A DNA stretch of 19,324 nt from Peptococcaceae bacterium (GTDB lineage Bacteria > Bacillota > Desulfitobacteriia > Desulfitobacteriales > Desulfitobacteriaceae). This document shows positions 6,743-15,209 of the stretch, piece by piece. Each line of letters opens with the position of its first letter. Positions within the stretch are counted from its first letter, which is position 1. The DNA is taken from assembly GCA_031289815.1 (NCBI GenBank), contig JAITOS010000032.1:1-19324 (forward strand), in the 5' to 3' direction. The notes beneath the pieces are model-generated. The model was not told the DNA's origin. It made no database searches and worked only from the letters and a program-made list of their open reading frames with translations. The translations under genes and the position numbers were made by a program.

Positions 6743-7639
6743 GTGAGTAAAGAAGAATTACGCCTGGTCGTGATTACCGGATTATCAGGCGCGGGGAAAA
6801 CTCAGGCGATGCAGAGCCTGGAGGATCAGGGCTATTTTTGCGTAGATAATCTTCCTCCGGCCTTTATTGTCAAATTTGCTGAATTATGCGCCCAATCACA
6901 GGGAAAAGTATCAAAGGCGGCGATTGTGTGCGATTCTCGCGGCGGGACTTTTTTTGAATCGCTCAGCGAAGCCCTGGTGAATTTAAAAGCGGCGGGATTT
7001 CATTTTGAAATATTGTTTTTAGAGGCGTCGGACGAGGCGTTGATTTACCGCTATAAAGAGTCTCGCCGACGACATCCGCTGTCCCCCCAGGGCCGGGTGC
7101 TGGAGGGGATTTACGCGGAACGGCGTCAGTTGGAAGATTTACGGGGGAAAGCGCACAAGATTATTAACACGACCGAATTGGCAGCCGCGCAGCTGCGCCG
7201 CCAGGTGGCGGAACTGTTCAGTGAAGAAAACAGCCTGGGTCGGCTCAATGTTTCCGTCGTTTCTTTTGGCTATAAATATGGAATCCCTTTGGACGCCGAT
7301 CTTCTGTTCGACGTGCGGTTTTTGCCCAACCCTTTCTATGTGAAGGATTTGCGCCCTTTGACAGGCGCGCACGCCCTGGTTCAGCAATACGTGTTTGAGC
7401 AGGAAGTGACCCGGGAATTTATGCAGCGGTTATTTTCTCTGCTGGAATATATTCTGCCGTATTATCAAAAAGAGGGAAAGACGCACTTGGTGGCGGGCGT
7501 CGGCTGCACGGGCGGGCAACACCGTTCGGTAGCGATTGCTGAGCGCATCGGAGATTTCTTGAAAAAGAAAGACTATCTCTTCTCGGTCAAACACCGGGAC
7601 GCGGTCAGAAATCTAAAGGGTGTGGAAGGCTTTGAGTAG
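6743..7639 (+). CDS. rapZ: RapZ/YvcJ family nucleotide-binding RNase adapter
   Basis: A 298-residue P-loop protein of the RapZ (YvcJ) family. The Walker A GLSGAGKT spans residues 13-20, followed by YFCVDNLPP. The C-terminal domain carries DVRFLPNPFYVKDLRPLTG and the signature GCTGGQHRSV at 254-263. In E. coli RapZ binds small RNAs and guides RNase E to control GlmS; in Bacillus YvcJ is a nucleotide-binding protein affecting competence. The start is a choice between GTG 6743 (GGGAG 9 nt upstream) and ATG 6734 (GGGAG directly abutting, GGGTGG 3 nt upstream); I prefer the former, but only weakly. The 3' end overlaps yvcK by 20 bp, implying translational coupling in the conserved rapZ-yvcK-whiA cluster. 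Confidence 0.95.
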   Translation: MSKEELRLVVITGLSGAGKTQAMQSLEDQGYFCVDNLPPAFIVKFAELCAQSQGKVSKAAIVCDSRGGTFFESLSEALVNLKAAGFHFEILFLEASDEALIYRYKESRRRHPLSPQGRVLEGIYAERRQLEDLRGKAHKIINTTELAAAQLRRQVAELFSEENSLGRLNVSVVSFGYKYGIPLDADLLFDVRFLPNPFYVKDLRPLTGAHALVQQYVFEQEVTREFMQRLFSLLEYILPYYQKEGKTHLVAGVGCTGGQHRSVAIAERIGDFLKKKDYLFSVKHRDAVRNLKGVEGFE

Positions 7640-9005
7640 GAAAAAAAAGGGCCGTTCGCTGCGCTGGTCGAAATGGCTGTATCCGAATCTGAAGGTAAAA
7701 CGCTGGTTTTTACTCGCTTCGCTGGGGATCATTTTCTTTGCCGCCGGGTTCGCGGTCATGAATGACGGGACGGCGCTGGGATATCTGGAAGTGAAAATCC
7801 GGGAGCTGATGTATCAGTTGACCGGGAATGTCCCCGGAAACGCGCTTTCAGCCGGTCTTTTAGTCAGTGGTTTTGGGATCGTCCTGACGGTCGTAGGATT
7901 TCGGCGGCTGTTGCAGTCGATTATTTCCGTACTCTTACCGGATGAAGAGATAAAGCTGGTGGATGTGATGTACGATCGTCAGTCCTTGCGACGCGGCCCG
8001 CGGATCGTCGTGATTGGCGGCGGCACCGGATTATCGGCTTTATTGCGCGGCTTGAAAGAGTTTACCAGTAATCTGACGGCCATTGTGACCGTCGCGGACG
8101 ACGGGGGCAGCTCCGGGATGCTGCGCAGCGAAATGGGGATGATTCCGCCGGGAGATATACGAAACTGTCTGGTGGCTTTGGCGGATAAAGAAGATATCAT
8201 GGAGGATTTATTTTCCTATCGCTTTGAAACCGGGACCATGACGGGTCATAGTTTGGGAAATCTGTTATTGGCGGGGATGGCGGACGCCTGCGGTGATTTT
8301 CAAGTGGCGGTGAACAGAATCAGCAAGGTGTTTGCCTTGCGGGGAAACGTTTATCCATCGACGCTGGAACAAGTCACCCTGGTGGCCGATTTGGCGGATG
8401 GCAAGCGCGTGCTGGGGGAAACGAAGGTGCGGAATACGGCAGGCAAGATCGAGCGCGTCTATTTGACGCCGGCGGATTGCCGCCCGCTGCCGGAAGCGCT
8501 GCGGGCTTTGGAACGAGCGGATTTAATCGTTCTGGGGCCGGGAAGCCTCTATACGAGCGTTTTGCCTAATTTGCTGGTCAAAGGACTGCGAGAGAAGATC
8601 AAAGAAGCGGACGCGCCTTGTGTATATGTGTGTAATATTATGACGGAACCGGGAGAAACAGACGATTATCGGCTGCTGGATCATGTGCGGGCGATTCTCG
8701 ATCACGGGGGGGAAGGGCTTTTGGACGCGGTATTGGCGAACGGTCAGGAAATTCCGCGGCGCTTGCTGGTTCGCTACGCGATGGAAGGGTCGAAGCCGGT
8801 GGAACGGGAAGCGGCCGGGATGGAACGTTTGGGAATAAAGTATTTCGAATCCAGGTTAGTCAGTGAAGGCGCGGTGATCCGGCATGACTCGCGGCGGCTG
8901 GCCAAAGCGTTGATTCGCATTTTATTCCGGTTGAAACCGGCGGGAGAGAAAGTGGATTTTCTGGATACCTATACGTTGAGCCATAAACTGCGCCGGGAGC
9001 TGTAG
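7620..9005 (+). CDS. yvcK: YvcK/GlmR family gluconeogenesis factor with N-terminal membrane anchor
   Basis: A 461-residue CofD-like protein. Two hydrophobic segments (about 30-48 and 75-95) form an N-terminal membrane hairpin absent from B. subtilis YvcK but seen in several other Bacillota. The soluble domain begins with VIGGGTGLSALL (131-142), then VADDGGSSGMLR, PPGDIRNCLVALAD and GNLLLAG, typical of the UDP-sugar-binding fold. In B. subtilis the protein (GlmR) binds UDP-GlcNAc and supports envelope synthesis and growth on gluconeogenic carbon sources. The GTG start lies inside the end of rapZ and has only a poor Shine-Dalgarno, so translational coupling is likely; TTG 7632 is an alternative. 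The position upstream of glycolytic genes fits a role at the glycolysis/cell-wall branch. Confidence 0.94.
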   Translation: MWKALSRKKKGRSLRWSKWLYPNLKVKRWFLLASLGIIFFAAGFAVMNDGTALGYLEVKIRELMYQLTGNVPGNALSAGLLVSGFGIVLTVVGFRRLLQSIISVLLPDEEIKLVDVMYDRQSLRRGPRIVVIGGGTGLSALLRGLKEFTSNLTAIVTVADDGGSSGMLRSEMGMIPPGDIRNCLVALADKEDIMEDLFSYRFETGTMTGHSLGNLLLAGMADACGDFQVAVNRISKVFALRGNVYPSTLEQVTLVADLADGKRVLGETKVRNTAGKIERVYLTPADCRPLPEALRALERADLIVLGPGSLYTSVLPNLLVKGLREKIKEADAPCVYVCNIMTEPGETDDYRLLDHVRAILDHGGEGLLDAVLANGQEIPRRLLVRYAMEGSKPVEREAAGMERLGIKYFESRLVSEGAVIRHDSRRLAKALIRILFRLKPAGEKVDFLDTYTLSHKLRREL

Positions 9006-9028
9006 CCGTCCGTAAAGGAGCGTGGGGA

Positions 9029-9979
9029 ATGATGTCGTTCAGTGTGATAACCAAAGAAGAACTTGCCCGGTTAACCGATGTGAAAAGCTGCTGTGAATTT
9101 ACGGAACTGGCGGCGCTGGTGCGCATGGATGGGACGTTGCAGATCAGTCTCCAGCAAAAATACACCTTGAATGCCGTCACCGAGAACGCGACTGTGGCGC
9201 GTAAGATTTACCGGTTAGCCAAAAGCCTGTTGCCGTGTCAGGCGGAGATCGTCGTGCGCCGGAAGCTGCAACTGCGCAAAAATAATTCTTACCTGGTAAG
9301 AATATATGTACAGAATATAGAAGCTCTGCAACGTCTGGGATTATTGGATGATCAGATGCAAATATTACCCGGTATCGCTAAAAATCTGATAAAATACCGC
9401 TGTGACCAAAAAGCGTATTTGCGGGGAGCGTTCCTGGCCGCCGGTTCGATCAACAGTCCGGAAGGAACCTATCATCTGGAGATGATCACCCACGGCGAAT
9501 ATCACGCGGAAGCGCTTTGCCGCTTGTTAAACCGCTTTAAATTAGGGGCCAAGGTCAGCTTGCGGAAAAACAAATATGTCGTCTATCTGAAGGGAAGCGA
9601 TCATATCGTCGAATTTCTGGGGATCGTGGGCGCGCACCACGCGTTATTGGAATTTGAAAATACCCGTGTGGTGAAGGACGTGCGCAATCAGGTCAACCGT
9701 TTGGTGAATTGCGAAACAGCGAATCTGAATAAAATGGTGGACGCGGCTTTGCGGCAAGTGGAAAATATCCGTTTGCTTCAAAAAACGGTGGGCTTGCAGT
9801 CCCTGCCGCCGCCGCTGAGAGAACTGGCGCTTTTGCGGCTGGAATACCCGGACGTCAGTTTAAAAGAACTCGGAGCTATGTTATCCTCAAAAGTCGGGAA
9901 ATCCGGAGTCAATCACCGGATGCGAAAGATTGAGGAATTAGCGGAAAAATGGAGGGAGCATCGTGCGGCTAAGTTATGA
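9029..9979 (+). CDS. whiA: WhiA family DNA-binding protein
   Basis: A 316-residue WhiA protein: an N-terminal half related to LAGLIDADG homing endonucleases (LRGAFLAAGSINSPEGTYHLE at about 130-150 marks the second repeat) without a nuclease role, and a C-terminal helix-turn-helix region (LRLEYPDVSLKELGAML then SKSGVNHRMRKIEELA-like sequence). WhiA controls sporulation genes in Streptomyces and affects division and chromosome segregation in Bacillus. The length is usual for the family. AAGGAG lies 8 nt before ATG 9029; an adjacent ATG at 9032 is also possible. The 3' end overlaps rpoN by 17 bp. Confidence 0.95.
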   Translation: MMSFSVITKEELARLTDVKSCCEFTELAALVRMDGTLQISLQQKYTLNAVTENATVARKIYRLAKSLLPCQAEIVVRRKLQLRKNNSYLVRIYVQNIEALQRLGLLDDQMQILPGIAKNLIKYRCDQKAYLRGAFLAAGSINSPEGTYHLEMITHGEYHAEALCRLLNRFKLGAKVSLRKNKYVVYLKGSDHIVEFLGIVGAHHALLEFENTRVVKDVRNQVNRLVNCETANLNKMVDAALRQVENIRLLQKTVGLQSLPPPLRELALLRLEYPDVSLKELGAMLSSKVGKSGVNHRMRKIEELAEKWREHRAAKL

Positions 9980-11399
9980 TCTCAACTTGCAGCAAACGCA
10001 GAAATTGGTGATGACGCCGGAACTTCGCCAGGCGATTGCGATCTTGCAATTATCGACGCAGGAGTTAATCTCCTATGTGGATCAACAGCTTGCCGAAAAC
10101 CCTTTGCTCGAATCCTTTGAGGAAGGGGAAGCCAAAGGGACGGGAGATAAGGATAAAGAAAAGCTGGAACAGGGGCAGGAACCGAGCGAAGAACGCGTCC
10201 TCCCTTCGGAGGAATCTCGCCGCTCCGAGATCAATTGGCAAGAATACTTTCATGATGTTGAGGATGGGCCTTCCGGCAGGGCGGAAGAATATGAAGTTAT
10301 AGAAAGACCCTCATCAGAGCCTTTTATCACGCCGGCTCCGACCTTGCAGGAATATTTGCTGGAACAGTTGAATCTCCAGAAGGGGATCAAAGATGAAATC
10401 GTCCGCTACTTGGTGGAATATATTGCCGGTAACTTGGATGAACGGGGCTATATGATCCTCGGGCTGGAAGATATCGCCGCCGAGCAGAACGTGCCGCTGG
10501 ACGATGTGCGGCAGGCGCTGGAGATTGTGCAAGGTTTTGAACCGGCTGGCGTTGGCGCCCGCTCCCTGAAAGAATGCCTGAGCTTGCAGCTTCATTTACT
10601 GCCGGAGTGTCCGCCGGAAATGCCGGAATTTCTATATTATTTGGAAGATTTGGCGGCGGGGCGGATTCAGAAAATCGCCAACGCCTTGAAAATCTCTCTG
10701 AGCAAGGTGACGGAGCTGGCGAATCTGGTGCGTAAATTGAATCCCAAACCGGGTCTGAGATTTTCCGACCTGAGAGACGTGCGCTATATCATTCCGGATA
10801 TTCTCATTGAGGAAATGAACGGGGAATTTATGATTCTGATCAATGACGTTTCCATTCCCCGTTTGCGGATTAATCATACGTACTTAAAGGTGTTAAAAGA
10901 GGAGAAAGGCACGGAAACCCGCAAGTTTGTCGAAAACAAACTGAATGCCGCCGCCTGGTTCATTCGCAGTGTGGAGCAGAGGCGCATGACGCTGTATAAA
11001 ATAGCGAACGCGATGATTCGCCGTCAGGAAAATTTTCTGCGCTACGGGATCAGCCAGTTGAAGCCGCTCACCTTAAAGGATATCGCGGAAGAGGTGGGGG
11101 TGCATGAATCCACAGTCAGCAGGGCGACGGCCAATAAATATATGCAGACCTCCAGGGGGATCTTTGATATGAAATTTTTCTTTGCCACCGGGGTCAACCG
11201 CGACAGCGATTTAACGGCGGAGGGAATTAAGACGGCGCTCAAAGAGATTATTATCACGGAAGACCGATGCAGGCCCAATTCCGATCAAAAACTGGCGGAA
11301 ATCCTCAGCAAAAAAGGAATGAATATTTCCCGCCGGACGGTCGCCAAATATCGGGATGAAATGGGACTGCCCCCGGCTTCTGTCCGTAAACGTTTTTAG
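9963..11399 (+). CDS. rpoN: RNA polymerase sigma-54 factor
   Basis: A 478-residue sigma-54. Region I shows the Gln/Leu-rich QTQKLVMTPELRQAIAILQL pattern that contacts activators. An acidic linker follows (about 55-105), then the core-binding domain. The helix-turn-helix has LKDIAEEVGVHESTVSRA, and the RpoN box appears as SRRTVAKYRD (456-465; consensus ARRTVAKYRE), which reads the -24 element. The GTG start has GGAGGGAG 4-7 nt upstream and overlaps whiA. Sigma-54 needs an AAA+ enhancer-binding activator; none is in the window. A matching -24/-12 promoter exists at 3598-3614 at the head of this gene string, so autoregulation is conceivable. In many Bacillota this gene is followed by cggR-gap; here it is followed directly by pgk. 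Confidence 0.97.
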   Translation: MRLSYDLNLQQTQKLVMTPELRQAIAILQLSTQELISYVDQQLAENPLLESFEEGEAKGTGDKDKEKLEQGQEPSEERVLPSEESRRSEINWQEYFHDVEDGPSGRAEEYEVIERPSSEPFITPAPTLQEYLLEQLNLQKGIKDEIVRYLVEYIAGNLDERGYMILGLEDIAAEQNVPLDDVRQALEIVQGFEPAGVGARSLKECLSLQLHLLPECPPEMPEFLYYLEDLAAGRIQKIANALKISLSKVTELANLVRKLNPKPGLRFSDLRDVRYIIPDILIEEMNGEFMILINDVSIPRLRINHTYLKVLKEEKGTETRKFVENKLNAAAWFIRSVEQRRMTLYKIANAMIRRQENFLRYGISQLKPLTLKDIAEEVGVHESTVSRATANKYMQTSRGIFDMKFFFATGVNRDSDLTAEGIKTALKEIIITEDRCRPNSDQKLAEILSKKGMNISRRTVAKYRDEMGLPPASVRKRF

Positions 11400-11432
11400 A
11401 GCGAGCGACATTTTTTATAGTTTTTGCCGGAA

Positions 11433-11528
11433 TTGACCGATGATGAAGGAGGAGGGAAATTTAGTCTGCCGGAGAAAGTTCCTTTGAGCAAAAACAAATA
11501 CGAAGCCTGGATTTCCAATGAATTTTGA
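11433..11528 (+). CDS. possible small ORF in the rpoN-pgk spacer (31 aa)
   Basis: The 149-bp spacer contains an ORF from TTG 11433 to TGA 11526-11528, ending 20 bp before pgk. Its translation (MTDDEGGGKFSLPEKVPLSK, ending KNKYEAWISNEF) has a protein-like composition. The start is unclear: a strong AAGGAGGAGGG lies at 11446-11456 inside the ORF. An internal TTG at 11484 with GGAG 9 nt upstream would give a 14-residue leader peptide in the same frame. I do not recognise a family. It could be a leader peptide, a decayed remnant of a gene once located here, or non-coding. Conservation across relatives would decide. Confidence 0.25.
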   Translation: MTDDEGGGKFSLPEKVPLSKNKYEAWISNEF

Positions 11529-11548
11529 CAGGAAGGGGAAAGCGAATC

Positions 11549-12736
11549 ATGAATAAAAAGACGGTCAGGGACATTCCGCTTCAGCAGCGAAAGGTATTTG
11601 TGCGCGTTGACTTTAATGTGCCTGAGGACGAGAACGGGAAGATCACCAATGACGCGAGAATAAAGGCGGCTTTGCCGACCATAGAATACTTGATCAAGGA
11701 GGGAGCCAAGGTGATCCTGGCTTCTCATCTTGGTCGCCCGAAAGGCCAGGTGACGGCGAAATATTCGCTGAAGCCGGTGGCCGTCCGCCTGAGAGAGCTG
11801 CTGGGACAGGAGGTTCTCTTAGCGCCGGATTGCGTTGGCCCGGAAACGGAAGCGCTGGCTAATGGTTTGCGGGATGGGCAGGTGCTGCTGCTGGAGAATC
11901 TCAGATTCCACGCGGAGGAAGAAAAAAATGAGCCTGAATTTGCGCGCAGGCTGGCTTCTCTGGCCGAAGTGTATGTGAATGACGCCTTTGGGGCGGCGCA
12001 CCGCGCCCACGCCTCCACCGCGGGTATTGCGAAATATCTGCCGGCGGTCGCCGGTTTCCTCATGGAAAAAGAGGTCAATATTACGGGGAACGCTTTGGAA
12101 AAGCCGGAACGTCCTTTCATCACGATCATCGGCGGAGCCAAGATCAGCGATAAGATCGGCGTCATCAGAAATCTGATAACGAAAGTAGACGCCATCATCA
12201 TCGGCGGCGGTATGGCGAATACCTTTTTGCGGGCGCAGGGCTATACGTTGGGGAAATCGCTGGTCGAAGAAGATAAGGTGGAATTGGCCGGTCAATTGCT
12301 GGCGGAGGCCAAAGCGCAGGGCGTAGAGCTGCTGTTGCCGGTCGATCTGGTGGCGGCCAAAGAGGTGTCTGGGGACGCCCAAACGCGTGTGGTCAAGCTG
12401 ACGGAGATCGCCGCCGATGAAATGGCCTTGGATATCGGCCCGGCCAGCGGCGAGCTGTTTGCCTCCCGGATTACCCCGGCCAAAACCGTGATCTGGAACG
12501 GGCCGATGGGCGTATTTGAAATCGAAAAATTCTCCCAGGGGACTAAAAGCGTTACGCGGGCGGCAGCCGCTTGTGCCGGAACGACCATTGTCGGCGGCGG
12601 GGACACGGTGGCCGCCGTAGAAGGGCTCGGCTTGGCGGCGGAATTCACCCATATTTCTACCGGCGGCGGGGCCTCGCTGGAGTTTCTGGAAGGGAAAATC
12701 CTTCCCGGAGTGGCGGCGCTGGAGGACAAAACCTAA
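11549..12736 (+). CDS. pgk: phosphoglycerate kinase
   Basis: A 395-residue phosphoglycerate kinase, catalysing 1,3-bisphosphoglycerate + ADP to 3-phosphoglycerate + ATP in the cytosol. Family motifs are all present: VRVDFNVP, SHLGRPKG, ENLRFHAEEE, NDAFGAAHRAHAS, GGAKISDKI, WNGPMGVFE, GGGDTVAAVE and STGGGASLEFLEG. Length is standard (about 395). Start at ATG 11549 has AAGGGG about 10 nt upstream; the reading frame extends 24 nt further without a better start. It heads the glycolytic block pgk-tpiA-gpmI-eno. The glyceraldehyde-3-phosphate dehydrogenase gene that normally precedes it is not present, so that step must be encoded elsewhere. Confidence 0.98.
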   Translation: MNKKTVRDIPLQQRKVFVRVDFNVPEDENGKITNDARIKAALPTIEYLIKEGAKVILASHLGRPKGQVTAKYSLKPVAVRLRELLGQEVLLAPDCVGPETEALANGLRDGQVLLLENLRFHAEEEKNEPEFARRLASLAEVYVNDAFGAAHRAHASTAGIAKYLPAVAGFLMEKEVNITGNALEKPERPFITIIGGAKISDKIGVIRNLITKVDAIIIGGGMANTFLRAQGYTLGKSLVEEDKVELAGQLLAEAKAQGVELLLPVDLVAAKEVSGDAQTRVVKLTEIAADEMALDIGPASGELFASRITPAKTVIWNGPMGVFEIEKFSQGTKSVTRAAAACAGTTIVGGGDTVAAVEGLGLAAEFTHISTGGGASLEFLEGKILPGVAALEDKT

Positions 12737-12790
12737 TCGGTCAGGATCACCCGGATCAGAAATTTATAAATAAGCCAAGGAGGGACAAAC

Positions 12791-13549
12791 ATGGCAAAAC
12801 GCCGCAAGATCATTGCCGGAAATTGGAAAATGAATAAGACCGCGCCGGAAGCCAGGGCGTATACGGCGGCTTTCCAGAAAGCGCTGGGAGAAGCGCCGGG
12901 AGTAGAGGTGGTGGTCTGCGCCCCCTACCCCTTATTGCCGGTCTTGAAACAGGAGTTGGTGGCAAGTGCCATTCAGCTGGGGGCGCAGAATATGTTTTGG
13001 GCGGTGGAGGGCGCGTATACCGGCGAAGTATCCGCCGCGATGTTGCTGGAAACCGGCTGTACCTATGTGATCCTGGGCCATTCCGAACGGCGCGAGCTTC
13101 TACAGGAAACGGATGAAATGATCGCCAGGAAAATAAAAGCCGCTTTGACGGCGGGTTTGACGCCCATCCTGTGCGTGGGGGAAAATCTGGCGCAGCGGGA
13201 AGAGAATAAAGCCCTGGACGTGGTTCGCGGGCAAATCCAACAGGATCTGTCCGGGCTCAGCGCCGCCGAAATAGCGCGCATCGTCGTCGCTTACGAGCCG
13301 ATCTGGGCGATCGGCACCGGGCGGACGGCTTCCAGTGAAGACGCGCAGGAAATGTGCGCCGGTATCCGTTCGGTGGTGGCCGCGCTGAGCGGTCCTGCGG
13401 CGGCGGTTCTGCCGATTCTTTATGGCGGCAGCGTTAAAGCGGAGAACATTGCCGAGCTGATGCGCCGGGAGGATATTGACGGCGCGCTGGTCGGAGGGGC
13501 CAGTCTGGACCCGCAAGGCTTTGCCGCCTTGGTTCAGCAGGCGCGCTGA
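12791..13549 (+). CDS. tpiA: triosephosphate isomerase
   Basis: A 252-residue TIM-barrel enzyme interconverting dihydroxyacetone phosphate and glyceraldehyde 3-phosphate. Active-site residues are visible: Lys13 in GNWKMN, His97 in GHSERR and Glu169 in YEPIWAIGTG, plus the phosphate-binding loop YGGSVK and LVGGASL near the C-terminus. AAGGAGG (12777-12783) lies 7 nt before the ATG, one of the best ribosome-binding sites here. It follows pgk by 54 bp with no terminator and precedes gpmI by 57 bp. The stop codon falls inside a 20-bp tandem duplication. Confidence 0.98.
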   Translation: MAKRRKIIAGNWKMNKTAPEARAYTAAFQKALGEAPGVEVVVCAPYPLLPVLKQELVASAIQLGAQNMFWAVEGAYTGEVSAAMLLETGCTYVILGHSERRELLQETDEMIARKIKAALTAGLTPILCVGENLAQREENKALDVVRGQIQQDLSGLSAAEIARIVVAYEPIWAIGTGRTASSEDAQEMCAGIRSVVAALSGPAAAVLPILYGGSVKAENIAELMRREDIDGALVGGASLDPQGFAALVQQAR

Positions 13550-13580
13550 AGTTTAGCAAGCGCGTTGAAAGTTTTGCGAA
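13541..13580. repeat. imperfect ~20-bp tandem duplication across the tpiA stop
   Basis: GCGCGCTGAAGTTTAGCAA (13541-13559) is followed directly by GCGCGTTGAAAGTTTTGCGAA (13560-13580). The first copy contains the tpiA stop codon TGA, and the second carries an equivalent TGA in the same local context. It looks like a small slippage duplication at the 3' end of tpiA. Confidence 0.6.
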
Positions 13581-13606
13581 CGCCGTAATAAAATCGGGGG
13601 GAAAGC

Positions 13607-15148
13607 ATGACGACATTAAAAGAACCTCTCATTCTCATGATCTTAGATGGTTGGGGAGTCAGCGCCGCTTGGGAAGGGAACGCGATTGCCCAGGCGGACA
13701 TTCCGAATTTTCGCGCCTTAGAGGCGAAATACCCGCATACCTGGTTGCAGGCGTCCGGGGAAGCGGTCGGCTTACCGGCCGGACAAATGGGCAATTCCGA
13801 GGTGGGCCATCTGAATATCGGGGCCGGACGGGTCGTCTATCAGGAATTGACGAGAATCAGCAAAGCGGCCGCCGACGGCGAGCTGGCGCGTAACGCCGTC
13901 ATCTGTCAGGCGATGGACGCCGCCCGGAAAGCGGGGAAAGCCTTGCACCTCATGGGTCTGCTCTCCGACGGCGGAGTTCATTCGCACTTGGAGCACGTAT
14001 TTGCCTTACTGGAGATGGCGAAAGCCAGGGGTTTGACAAAAATCTTTATCCACGCTTTTTTGGATGGCCGGGATGTTTTGCCGGAAAGCGCCAAGGTCTA
14101 TCTGGCGCGGACGGAGGAAAAACTGAAAGACCTAGGGATCGGGAAGATCGCGACGGTGAGCGGGCGCTATTACGCGATGGACCGCGACCAACGCTGGGAA
14201 CGGCTGGAAAAAGGATATCGGGCCCTGGTCTGCGGGGAAGGGGAAAAAGCCCCCGGCGCGTTGGCCGCTGTCGCTCAGTCCTATGATCTGAAAGTGACGG
14301 ATGAATTCCTCCTGCCGACGGTGATCGTCGATGCGCAGGGGAAACCGGTCGGGAAAGTGGAGGACGGGGACAGTATCCTGTTCTTTAATTTCAGAGCGGA
14401 TCGGGCCAGGGAATTGACGCGGGCGTTTGTCGATGAGGATTTTTCCGGCTTTGAGCGTCCGGGCAGGCCGCGCGTCCATTTTGTCTGCCTGACCGAATAT
14501 GACGCGACGATCACCGCGCCGGTAGCCTTTCCGCCGCAAAATCTGGAAAATACCCTCGGTGAAATCCTGGCGCAGCAGGGTTTGCGGCAGCTGCGGATCG
14601 CCGAAACGGAAAAATACGCTCACGTCACCTTCTTTTTCAACGGCGGGGTGGAGGAAGCCCTGCCGGGAGAAGAACGCTGCCTGATCCCGTCTCCCAAAGT
14701 CGCCACCTACAACCTACAGCCGGAAATGAGCGTCTTTCAGGTGACGGAAGAATTTCTCGCCAGAATGGAAGCGGCGACCTTCGACTTTGCGGTCTTGAAC
14801 TTCGCCAACCCGGATATGGTGGGACATACGGGCGTACTGGAAGCGGCCATTCAAGCGGTGCAGGCCGTGGATCAGTGCCTGGGAAAGATTGCGGAGGCGG
14901 CGCGGCGGCAGAAGATTCCGCTGTTGATTACCGCCGATCACGGGAACGCGGAAAGCAACGTCGATTTGGAGACCGGTCTGCCGTTTACGGCGCATACTAC
15001 CAATCCGGTACCCTGTATTCTGGCGGACGACCGTCTGCTGGGGGTTCACCTGCGCGAGGGCGGAGCCTTGTGCGATATCGCGCCGACCCTGCTGAAACGC
15101 CTGGGGATTCCCCAACCGCCGGAGATGACGGGGCAAGCCCTGTTCTGA
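13607..15148 (+). CDS. gpmI: 2,3-bisphosphoglycerate-independent phosphoglycerate mutase
   Basis: A 513-residue cofactor-independent phosphoglycerate mutase, converting 3-phosphoglycerate to 2-phosphoglycerate through a phosphoserine intermediate at a two-metal (usually Mn) site of alkaline-phosphatase type. Asp14 (ILDGWG) and the nucleophile Ser64 (GNSEVGHLNIGAGR) are present, followed by SDGGVHSH, FLDGRD, SGRYYAMDRD, NFRADRARE, NPDMVGHTG and ITADHGNAE. The length is typical (about 510). The start has GGGGGGAAAGC immediately before the ATG. It lies between tpiA and eno in a continuous glycolytic unit. Manganese dependence would make this step sensitive to pH and metal supply. Confidence 0.98.
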   Translation: MTTLKEPLILMILDGWGVSAAWEGNAIAQADIPNFRALEAKYPHTWLQASGEAVGLPAGQMGNSEVGHLNIGAGRVVYQELTRISKAAADGELARNAVICQAMDAARKAGKALHLMGLLSDGGVHSHLEHVFALLEMAKARGLTKIFIHAFLDGRDVLPESAKVYLARTEEKLKDLGIGKIATVSGRYYAMDRDQRWERLEKGYRALVCGEGEKAPGALAAVAQSYDLKVTDEFLLPTVIVDAQGKPVGKVEDGDSILFFNFRADRARELTRAFVDEDFSGFERPGRPRVHFVCLTEYDATITAPVAFPPQNLENTLGEILAQQGLRQLRIAETEKYAHVTFFFNGGVEEALPGEERCLIPSPKVATYNLQPEMSVFQVTEEFLARMEAATFDFAVLNFANPDMVGHTGVLEAAIQAVQAVDQCLGKIAEAARRQKIPLLITADHGNAESNVDLETGLPFTAHTTNPVPCILADDRLLGVHLREGGALCDIAPTLLKRLGIPQPPEMTGQALF

Positions 15149-15209
15149 ACCGAACACATTTCGCCGGTAAAAAAATTAAAAATAAAAAGATAACGATGAA
15201 AGGGGTTTA

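Noticed and set aside
11525..11530. Perfect TTGACA -35 box just upstream of pgk
   Set aside because: No acceptable -10 occurs 16-18 bp downstream; the nearest A/T-rich hexamer is too far and lies inside the pgk coding region.
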